DNA of 5,327 nucleotides from DATFAS01 sp035254305 (lineage in GTDB: Bacteria; Bacillota; Bacilli; Aneurinibacillales; RAOX-1), in the NCBI GenBank assembly GCA_035254305.1, contig DATFAS010000015.1:1-5327 (forward strand), written 5' to 3'. This document shows, piece after piece, positions 1 through 4,453 of this stretch. Under the pieces are notes generated by a model that had not been told where the DNA came from, did no database searches, and saw nothing but the letters and a program-made list of their open reading frames with translations. Position numbers and translations under genes: made by a program. Position 1 is the stretch's first letter, and every line of letters begins with the position of its first letter.

Positions 1-6
1 AACAAA

Positions 7-36
7 TTTATATAATAATTACGGATAACTTAGCAA
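7..36 (-). promoter_or_regulatory. weak candidate promoter reading out of the left edge
   Basis: On the minus strand TTGCTA (31-36) is followed after 18 nt by TATAAA (7-12), just downstream of the yutE terminator. This fits a sigma-A promoter for a gene beyond the left edge. The stretch 1-52 is very AT-rich, so such matches arise easily by chance. I see no coding sequence in 1-52. Confidence 0.2.
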
Positions 37-52
37 CTACAAAAATTTATAT

Positions 53-77
53 AAAAAAAGCTTCCTAAGAAGCTTTT
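53..77 (-). terminator. intrinsic terminator of the yutE transcript
   Basis: Read on the minus strand, AAAAGCTTC (69-77) and GAAGCTTTT (56-64) form a perfect 9-bp stem around a TTAG loop, followed by a run of T (53-59). The yutE stop codon (76-78) overlaps the first bases of the stem, so transcription ends immediately after the gene. Confidence 0.85.
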
Positions 78-510
78 ACCATAGCTCTTTTTGTAGATAT
101 TCTCTAATGATCTGTGGATACTGCAGAATGACTACATAGTGGGTAGTTAAGGTATTGTGTAATTCCGTAACATTATTTTGCGTGTAATCTATTACTAAAG
201 ATTTGCGAAGAGAAATAATTTGTTTAAAAACAAAAGCTTGTTCCTTCGTATAGACTGTTTCATCTTCCATAATATCTACAATATCCTCGTAGCTTCCAGG
301 ATCGCGCATAATAAAGCCATCAATAAGGAAATTCCCAATATCCGTCATGCCCTCTATGCATAAATGGAAAACCCTAGATAATGCATGTCCAGTAATCTGC
401 TCTGTCATCGTTTCATTTGGTTGTTGAACAAGGCTTTTGAAGACAGGAAAAAGAGAATTTTCCATAAAGGTAAGTATTTCATTAATTTTGTCTGTGTTTA
501 CATTATACAT
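76..510 (-). CDS. yutE: YutE-like DUF86/HepT-family (HEPN-fold) protein
   Basis: This 144-residue, mostly helical protein resembles the DUF86 (UPF0331) protein YutE of Bacillus. The best marker is the conserved stretch GNFLIDGFIMRDPGSYEDI at about residues 59-77. DUF86 proteins have a HEPN fold, and relatives such as HepT are RNase toxins that use an R-x4-H motif. Here the matching segment is R102-KSLV-I107, so Arg is kept but the catalytic His is Ile; canonical HepT RNase activity is unlikely. No MntA-type nucleotidyltransferase antitoxin gene lies beside it. The ATG at 510 has a modest AGGG ribosome site about 8 nt upstream, inside the end of a tiny upstream gene that stops 3 nt before it, so translation may be coupled. 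Its cellular role is unknown. Family assignment is fairly sure; the inactivity is inferred. Confidence 0.85.
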   Translation of the reverse strand: MYNVNTDKINEILTFMENSLFPVFKSLVQQPNETMTEQITGHALSRVFHLCIEGMTDIGNFLIDGFIMRDPGSYEDIVDIMEDETVYTKEQAFVFKQIISLRKSLVIDYTQNNVTELHNTLTTHYVVILQYPQIIREYLQKELW

Positions 511-513
511 TCG

Positions 514-621
514 CTATTCCCTACTTTTTCTTTTCTTAATTTTTGCAATGATAATCGTAATTCCAAAGGTAAAGACCAACGCCATCGAAATCAGTAAAAT
601 ATGTCCGGTATTTTCATCCAT
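514..621 (-). CDS. 35-residue single-span membrane peptide upstream of yutE
   Basis: This tiny gene encodes MDENTGH, then a hydrophobic stretch (residues 8-26, ILLISMALVFTFGITIIIA), then a strongly basic tail KIKKRKSRE. That is the pattern of a one-helix membrane peptide with its N-terminus outside and its positive tail in the cytoplasm. The ATG at 621 has a strong ribosome site, AGAGGTG, 6 nt upstream, and a good sigma-A promoter lies just before that. It ends with TAG 3 nt before the yutE start, so the two genes are probably cotranscribed and translationally coupled. I do not recognise a named family. The ribosome site, promoter and sharp hydrophobic/basic layout make it a likely real gene despite its size. 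Confidence 0.7.
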   Translation of the reverse strand: MDENTGHILLISMALVFTFGITIIIAKIKKRKSRE

Positions 622-645
622 AATTTTCACCTCTTCATATTTATT

Positions 646-675
646 ATTGTACCGTTTTCGAATAGGCTACCGCAA
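646..675 (-). promoter_or_regulatory. sigma-A-type promoter for the small peptide-yutE transcript
   Basis: On the minus strand TTGCGG (670-675) is followed after 18 nt by TACAAT (646-651), one base from the consensus -10. The predicted start is near 639, leaving a leader of about 18 nt that holds the AGAGGTG ribosome site. It lies back to back with the promoter of the DUF3055 gene, the two -35 elements being only 9 nt apart. Confidence 0.6.
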
Positions 676-684
676 TGTACTTCT

Positions 685-714
685 TTGGCAGTTTCGTGTT
701 TATTATGGTAGGAT
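685..714 (+). promoter_or_regulatory. extended -10 promoter for the DUF3055 gene
   Basis: TTGGCA (685-690) is followed after 18 nt by TAGGAT (709-714), with TG at 706-707 giving an extended -10 (TGGTAGGAT). The predicted start near 721 gives a leader of about 35 nt carrying the ribosome site GGAGGG at 739-744. This fits vegetative sigma-A expression. Confidence 0.5.
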
Positions 715-755
715 GAGTAAGAAAGCTTTAATTTCTATGGAGGGAATCGCCAAAA

Positions 756-1046
756 ATGAATAATGATACATTCTTTCTATATGATGACTCAGAAACCACT
801 AAGGTCCGTTACGTTAGCTTTGTTAAGAACCATCGTCATGATTTATTAGTTATTCCTACCGATCGTTATTACGGCAAAATGATTATCGTTAATTTGCAAT
901 CCAACCGAACGGCTATCATTGGCGACGATGACTTAAAAGAAGAGGGATATCTAGAATACGCATTTAAAATTTCTGAAGAGGAGGCAGAGGAACTAAGACA
1001 CTTCTTAGAAACCCTCGATTCCAATGTTATCCCCCCATCTGATTGA
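756..1046 (+). CDS. DUF3055-type conserved Bacillales protein
   Basis: This 96-residue, acidic, soluble protein has no signal peptide or membrane segment. The opening (FFLYDDSETTKVRYVSF, residues 6-22), a central TDRYYGKMIIVNLQSNRTAI (35-54), and an acidic helix SEEEAEELRHFLE (73-85) match what I recall of the DUF3055 family of Bacillaceae, whose function is unknown. The first half looks beta-rich (alternating DLLVIP, KMIIVNL, TAIIG) and the second half helical. The ATG is supported by GGAGGG, 11 nt upstream (739-744), and by an extended -10 promoter. It stands alone on its strand and converges on yutD; a bidirectional terminator lies 35 nt after its stop. Recognition is by memory of the family; no function is claimed. 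Confidence 0.8.
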   Translation: MNNDTFFLYDDSETTKVRYVSFVKNHRHDLLVIPTDRYYGKMIIVNLQSNRTAIIGDDDLKEEGYLEYAFKISEEEAEELRHFLETLDSNVIPPSD

Positions 1047-1060
1047 GATAACCAATCAGA
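1038..1060 (+). terminator. secondary hairpin at the DUF3055 stop codon
   Basis: TCTGATTG (1038-1045) pairs with CAATCAGA (1053-1060) around a 7-nt loop, so the stem contains the end of the gene and part of its TGA. A T-rich patch (TTAATTTTT) begins only 5 nt after the stem, so it is a weak terminator at best, placed just ahead of the strong one at 1081-1124. It could also protect the mRNA 3' end. Confidence 0.35.
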
Positions 1061-1080
1061 ATGCTTAATTTTTCACAAAC

Positions 1081-1124
1081 AAAAAAACAATCATCTAGCC
1101 ATTAGGCAGGATGATTGTTTTTTT
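1081..1124. terminator. bidirectional terminator between DUF3055 and yutD
   Basis: AAAAAAACAATCATC (1081-1095) and GATGATTGTTTTTTT (1110-1124) are perfect 15-nt inverted arms, with GCC/GGC (1098-1100, 1105-1107) adding a small inner stem. Both strands end in seven T, so it should stop transcripts from either side. Its right arm and loop lie inside the last ten codons of yutD, so those codons double as half of the terminator. Confidence 0.9.
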
Positions 1125-1430
1125 GGCTTCCTCATGATCCTGTTTAGGGTTCTTCGTTTCTCGGATCTTCTTCAGAACAAAATAGGGACAACCAAAATTA
1201 CAGTATTCTTGAATATATTCGTCCAGGAAGCTAATTCGATTGTCAAATGAAGCCTTGGGATAATTATCTTCAAAGAAGCCCTTGAGCCTCAATTGGCCGT
1301 AACCCCAGTCACCCACAACATAATCAAACTTATTTAGAATTTCGTTATACCTTTCTTTAAAGGCCTCTGCGTTCCAGCCATTCCGATAATTATCAAGCAG
1401 CTCATATGATTGACCTTGCACGCGAATCAC
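1095..1430 (-). CDS. yutD: YutD-family (DUF1027) protein
   Basis: This 111-residue protein belongs to the YutD family found across Bacillales, whose function is not established. The family signature is clear: SYELLDNYRNGWNAEAFKERY near the N-terminus, then FDYVVGDWGYGQLRLKGFF and EYCNFGCPYFVLKKIRE, with two Cys in CNFGC. I chose GTG at 1428-1430 as the start (MIRVQGQSYEL) because GGGAGGA (1437-1443) lies exactly 7 nt before it. The longer reading from TTG at 1445 would begin inside that ribosome site and has none of its own. An extended -10 promoter lies upstream, divergent from yutC. The 3' end is embedded in the bidirectional terminator it shares with the DUF3055 gene. It looks soluble and cytoplasmic. 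Confidence 0.88.
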   Translation of the reverse strand: MIRVQGQSYELLDNYRNGWNAEAFKERYNEILNKFDYVVGDWGYGQLRLKGFFEDNYPKASFDNRISFLDEYIQEYCNFGCPYFVLKKIRETKNPKQDHEEAKKTIILPNG

Positions 1431-1436
1431 AGGCTT

Positions 1437-1443
1437 TCCTCCC
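1437..1443 (-). promoter_or_regulatory. ribosome binding site that fixes the yutD start
   Basis: On the minus strand GGGAGGA stands 7 nt before the GTG at 1430. The in-frame TTG at 1445 overlaps it and is preceded by no purine-rich site, so GTG is the better start. Confidence 0.7.
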
Positions 1444-1454
1444 AAAGAACTGTC

Positions 1455-1484
1455 TCATATTTACACATCATTTTACCATACTTT
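1455..1484 (+). promoter_or_regulatory. candidate sigma-E promoter for yutC
   Basis: TCATATT (1455-1461) is a full match to the sigma-E -35 pattern KMATATT as I recall it. After 15 nt comes CATACTTT (1477-1484), one mismatch from the -10 pattern CATACAnT. The predicted start near 1491 would give a leader of about 70 nt. It suits a sporulation lipoprotein expressed in the mother cell. It physically overlaps the yutD promoter on the other strand. Related YhcN-type genes can instead be forespore-expressed, so the assignment is tentative. Confidence 0.45.
1470..1478 (-). promoter_or_regulatory. extended -10 element of the yutD promoter
   Basis: On the minus strand TGGTAAAAT (1470-1478) is a good extended -10 (TG-n-TAAAAT). 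No strong -35 stands 16-18 nt upstream (TGTGGA is nearest), which extended -10 promoters tolerate. It lies within the spacer and -10 of the proposed yutC promoter. Confidence 0.45.
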
Positions 1485-1559
1485 CAATAAATCCACACTT
1501 TCTTTCCACGAGAACGATAAGCGAATTGAGGGAATGATATCTGCCAGGGAGGTGTTTAC

Positions 1560-2291
1560 ATGTTAAATTGGAAAACATGGTTAGGCGTTTCTGCTTTATC
1601 TTTTGCTTTAATGGGGTGTGGTGTAAACCAAGGACCAGGTGCTACAACAAAGAGTACGGGTATGGACCAGTCCTATGGCCAAACAGGAACAACAGCGAGA
1701 TCCTATGTCTCTAATACCGCTGATTTAGCCCGTAGAAATTATAATGGGAATGCGAATGTAAATAATGTAAATCCTCAGACCTATGGAAGCAATTCCTTGT
1801 ACAAAAACCATAATACAATGGGAGTAAGAGGAACTACAAACGATTATTCCACAGGTGTTACTAGCTTTGGTTATGCAGCTTATCACAAAACAGATATGCA
1901 TACTCAACAAGCAAGCACCTATTATGTTGACCGTAATGTGCTAGCCAGAACCATTGCAACCGTGGTGAATACAATCCCTGGGGTACAAGAATCTTCCGTT
2001 TTAGTGACGGATCAGGACATTTTTGTAGGGATGAATGGGGTTAAAGATACTTCAACCTTCAATCAGGCTAGATTAGCGGCTTGGGGTGTATCGCCCCGAT
2101 ATTACAGACTGCACTATACCGCAGATCCCAATACAATTAATGAAGTGAAAACACTTGTTGCTAACTCAAATAACCGAAAACCATTTGACGACACTAAATT
2201 ACAGAGTATCCTAAAAAATAAAACTGTCGATAGCCAAAATGTAATAAACAATCATTCCAACTCATCAACTGGGGTCAACAATACGAAATAA
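1560..2291 (+). CDS. yutC: YhcN/YlaJ-type sporulation lipoprotein (YutC-like)
   Basis: This 243-residue protein has a lipoprotein signal: a basic start (K5), a hydrophobic core, and lipobox L17-M-G-C20, so Cys20 should be lipidated and the protein anchored to the outer face of a membrane. Residues 21-120 are low-complexity, rich in Asn, Gly, Thr, Ser and Tyr, and probably disordered. A compact alpha/beta domain follows: helix RNVLARTIATVVNTIPGV (125-142), strand ESSVLVTDQDIFVGM (144-158) and a second unit at about 179-201. This helix-'PGV'-strand pattern is typical of YhcN/YlaJ spore lipoproteins. Position next to yutD and lipA supports the YutC assignment. The start has a very strong ribosome site, AGGGAGGTG (1546-1554). 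A sigma-E-like promoter lies upstream and a shared terminator downstream. The exact role in the spore is unknown. Confidence 0.82.
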   Translation: MLNWKTWLGVSALSFALMGCGVNQGPGATTKSTGMDQSYGQTGTTARSYVSNTADLARRNYNGNANVNNVNPQTYGSNSLYKNHNTMGVRGTTNDYSTGVTSFGYAAYHKTDMHTQQASTYYVDRNVLARTIATVVNTIPGVQESSVLVTDQDIFVGMNGVKDTSTFNQARLAAWGVSPRYYRLHYTADPNTINEVKTLVANSNNRKPFDDTKLQSILKNKTVDSQNVINNHSNSSTGVNNTK

Positions 2292-2295
2292 AGGA

Positions 2296-2326
2296 AAAGA
2301 GGGTCCCCTCTATAAGGGCCCTCTTT
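2296..2326. terminator. bidirectional terminator between yutC and lipA
   Basis: AAAGAGGGTCC (2296-2306) pairs with GGGCCCTCTTT (2316-2326), 11 pairs with one T-G wobble, around a 9-nt loop. TTT-ATTATAT follows on the plus strand and TTTT-CCTTTATTT on the minus strand. It fills most of the 36-nt gap between the two convergent stop codons and should serve both genes. Confidence 0.82.
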
Positions 2327-2327
2327 A

Positions 2328-3191
2328 TTATATCTGGCTTGCCTTTTGCTTCTGTTCATGTGCGTGATACGAGCTTCGAACCAATGGGCCAGATTCAACA
2401 TGATTAAAGCCAAGTTTAAGCCCTTCTTCTTTAAAGAATTGAAATTCATCTGGATGCCAATACTTCTCAACAGGGAAATGCTTTTTCGTTGGCTGTAGGT
2501 ACTGCCCAATCGTTACAATGTTTACATCCACCTGACGTAAGTCCTTCAGTGTTTCTAATACTTCTTCCTGCGTTTCCCCTACCCCAATCATAATGCTTGA
2601 TTTGGTTGGAATATTAGGTGCTATTTCCCTTGAACGGCTCAATAACTCTAAGGACCTTCGATATTTTGCCTTAGAACGAATACGATCTGATAATCTTTCA
2701 ACAGTTTCAATGTTATGATTAAGAATATCTGGCTTCGCCTCTAAGACTAACCGCAAGGCTTCCCAGTCCCCTTGAAAATCAGGAATCAAAACTTCCACAC
2801 TGCATAGTGGGAGTCGTTTATGAAGTTCTCTAATTGTAGCAGCGAAGATGGATGCTCCTCCATCTCGTAAGTCATCCCGTGCTACCGCAGTGACAACAGC
2901 ATGCTGTAGATTCATCTGTTCAGCTGCCTGGGCAACCTTCTCAGGCTCCGCTAAATCCAGCTCTGTTGGCAGTCCTGTGGTTACTGCACAGAACCTACAG
3001 CCTCTCGTACAAATACTCCCATTGATCATAAAAGTAGCCGTTCGGTTTGACCAGCATTCGAATATATTTGGACATCTTGCTTCTTCACAAACTGTATGTA
3101 GAACTTTACCACGCATCATCTTTTTTATTTCAGTGAAATTCTCGTCGGTATTTAACTTGATCTTCAGCCATTCCGGTTTTCGCTGGTGCAT
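2328..3191 (-). CDS. lipA: lipoyl synthase LipA
   Basis: LipA is the cytoplasmic radical-SAM enzyme that inserts two sulfurs into protein-bound octanoyl chains to make lipoyl cofactor for pyruvate, 2-oxoglutarate and branched-chain dehydrogenases and the glycine cleavage H protein. All hallmark residues are visible: auxiliary-cluster cysteines C35-x4-C40-x5-C46, radical-SAM motif C61-TRG-C65-RF-C68, the segment PDILNHNIETV, and the C-terminal RSSYHA (272-277) whose Ser binds the auxiliary cluster. At 287 residues it is slightly shorter than B. subtilis LipA (about 298, from memory) but complete. ATG at 3191 is preceded by GGGAGTG, 7 nt away (3199-3205); an in-frame TGA three codons upstream rules out a longer start. 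A strong sigma-A-type promoter lies just upstream. It is a single-gene unit, divergent from lytH and convergent with yutC. Confidence 0.98.
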   Translation of the reverse strand: MHQRKPEWLKIKLNTDENFTEIKKMMRGKVLHTVCEEARCPNIFECWSNRTATFMINGSICTRGCRFCAVTTGLPTELDLAEPEKVAQAAEQMNLQHAVVTAVARDDLRDGGASIFAATIRELHKRLPLCSVEVLIPDFQGDWEALRLVLEAKPDILNHNIETVERLSDRIRSKAKYRRSLELLSRSREIAPNIPTKSSIMIGVGETQEEVLETLKDLRQVDVNIVTIGQYLQPTKKHFPVEKYWHPDEFQFFKEEGLKLGFNHVESGPLVRSSYHAHEQKQKASQI

Positions 3192-3225
3192 GATAATTCA
3201 CTCCCATCTAATCCATCATTGTCTT

Positions 3226-3254
3226 ATTGTAGGGCCTCCCCCTTTAAAATGCAA
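3226..3254 (-). promoter_or_regulatory. sigma-A-type promoter of lipA
   Basis: On the minus strand TTGCAT (3249-3254) is followed after exactly 17 nt by TACAAT (3226-3231). The predicted start near 3219 gives a short leader of about 28 nt containing the ribosome site at 3199-3205. This is the best vegetative promoter in the window. Confidence 0.65.
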
Positions 3255-3285
3255 CCAAGTAACATTCTGCCAATACTCTTCAGCT

Positions 3286-3337
3286 TTTTGGGCACATAAA
3301 TTCACTGCAATTTTTTTCCCCTTTTTTCCATAGTATG
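3286..3337 (+). promoter_or_regulatory. weak candidate sigma-K/GerE control region for lytH
   Basis: CATAGTATG (3329-3337) is one base from the sigma-K -10 pattern CATAnnnTA and would start transcription near 3344, about 46 nt before lytH. There is no proper -35 AC at 16-17 nt. TTTTGGGC (3286-3293) matches the GerE pattern RWWTRGGY at 7 of 8 positions, about 50 nt upstream of the predicted start, and an activator could offset the weak -35. I recall B. subtilis lytH being reported as sigma-K-dependent. CATAGTATG is nearly palindromic, so the strand is uncertain. Confidence 0.25.
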
Positions 3338-3389
3338 CTTTAATTCCATGAAACAAAAACTAACTCTAGATTTTTAAGCTGGAGGTCCT

Positions 3390-4415
3390 ATGATGGCTAG
3401 GTTTATTCGCGTAATGCTTCTTACAATCCTGTTCCTAACCGGTGTTAATCCTTCCATGACATACGCAAAAGCCAGTGCAGCTACAGATCTTGAACAAGAA
3501 CGCTTTGAATTGTTTCAGAAATTTGGCCAGATTACTGGCATACCCTGGTATTATTTAGCTGCAATGAACCAATATGAAAAAAATATTGCAAAATTTAGCA
3601 CGAAGCCTGGGAAGAAGCAGAAGGATGCTTCAACTGGGAGGCAATTGTTATCCATCGATATCCCCTCAGAATTATGGGGAGGAATGCTTAATCCAGACCA
3701 AAACGAAAGAAATGTTAACATCATTCAATTTTTCGATGGATTAGGGAGAGATGGTAATGGAGATCATCAGGCTGATCGCCATAACGATATGGATGTTCTC
3801 TTCTCTATCGCTTCCTATCTAGGAAATTACGGGTATACCGAAGACGATATCCGCATTGGCTTATGGGAATATTACCATATGGACAAGGCAGTCGATCTTA
3901 TTTCAGAATACGCCCAGATCTATCAAGCATTCCATACACTCAAGCTTTCAGCAAACGTATTTCCTCTACCTCTTCATTCGGACTATAGTTATCGCAGTAC
4001 ATGGGGAAGTGCCCGTGGATATGGAGGGCGTAGAATGCATGAAGGATGTGATCTATTCGCAAACTACGGAACCCCAGTTCGAAGTGTTTGCTATGGGTAT
4101 ATTGAGGTAAGAGGATGGAATCGTTTTGGCGGTTGGAGAGTTGGTATTAGAGACCTTAATAATGTCTATCATTATTACGCACATCTTGGAGGGTTTAATA
4201 AGAAGCTTAAGGTGGGCGATATTGTAAAGCCGGGCGATGTGGTCGGCTGGGTAGGAAGTTCTGGATATGGAAAGCCAGGGACTTCAGGAAAATTCCCCCC
4301 CCACCTCCACTACGGCATGTATAAGTTTAATGGAAAAACGGAATGGGCATTCGATCCCTTCCCCCATTTAAATAAATGGGAAAGAGAGGAAGCTAGAAAT
4401 AAGAAAAAGAGGTAA
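3390..4415 (+). CDS. lytH: LytH/YunA: sporulation M23 L-Ala-D-Glu peptidase with transglycosylase-like N-domain
   Basis: This 341-residue exported protein matches B. subtilis LytH (YunA), a mother-cell peptidase that trims spore cortex stem peptides to single L-Ala side chains; it is unrelated to the S. aureus amidase of the same name. A signal peptide covers residues 1 to about 28 (cleavage near AKA). Residues 32-185 form a helical domain resembling MltB/Slt35 lytic transglycosylases, with E63 and a calcium-loop-like D121-D135. Residues 200-325 are the M23/LytM metallopeptidase: H217-EGC-D221 and H307 should bind zinc, with H265 (HYYAHL) and H305 (PHLH) catalytic. GGAGG at 3381-3385 is 4 nt from the first ATG but 7 nt from the second (3393), so M2 may be the true start. 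C220 and C234 are also notable. A terminator begins inside the last codons. Confidence 0.93.
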   Translation: MMARFIRVMLLTILFLTGVNPSMTYAKASAATDLEQERFELFQKFGQITGIPWYYLAAMNQYEKNIAKFSTKPGKKQKDASTGRQLLSIDIPSELWGGMLNPDQNERNVNIIQFFDGLGRDGNGDHQADRHNDMDVLFSIASYLGNYGYTEDDIRIGLWEYYHMDKAVDLISEYAQIYQAFHTLKLSANVFPLPLHSDYSYRSTWGSARGYGGRRMHEGCDLFANYGTPVRSVCYGYIEVRGWNRFGGWRVGIRDLNNVYHYYAHLGGFNKKLKVGDIVKPGDVVGWVGSSGYGKPGTSGKFPPHLHYGMYKFNGKTEWAFDPFPHLNKWEREEARNKKKR

Positions 4416-4432
4416 CAAGTGTTATCTCTTTT
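4405..4432. terminator. bidirectional terminator between lytH and yunB
   Basis: AAAAGAGGTAAC (4405-4416) pairs with GTTATCTCTTTT (4421-4432), 12 pairs with one G-T wobble, around an AAGT loop. The lytH stop TAA lies in the left arm. Reading minus, the stem is followed by TTTTTCTTATTT; reading plus, by TTTTCCTAATAT. It should stop both convergent transcripts, more strongly on the minus strand. Confidence 0.82.
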
Positions 4433-4453
4433 CCTAATATAAATCTGGTCCTA

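Noticed and set aside
76..621. A toxin-antitoxin pair (HepT with an antitoxin)
   Set aside because: The R-x4-H His is absent and the partner gene is a membrane peptide, not an MntA-type nucleotidyltransferase; the locus is a conserved chromosomal one.
437..763. Plus-strand 108-codon hydrophobic frame opposite the small peptide and yutE start
   Set aside because: No ribosome site; its hydrophobic stretch lies antisense to the real membrane peptide and it runs through both divergent promoters.
1431..1445. YutD starting at TTG 1445 (five residues longer)
   Set aside because: The TTG overlaps the GGGAGGA ribosome site that serves the GTG at 1430 and has no site of its own.
2848..3333. Plus-strand 161-codon frame opposite lipA
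   Set aside because: It lies antisense to the unmistakable lipA coding sequence and its Ser/Cys-rich translation resembles no protein; it is a shadow frame.
3192..3389. Riboswitch or structured leader upstream of lytH or lipA
   Set aside because: The lipA leader is only about 28 nt, and no strong long hairpin or known conserved core is visible in the spacer.
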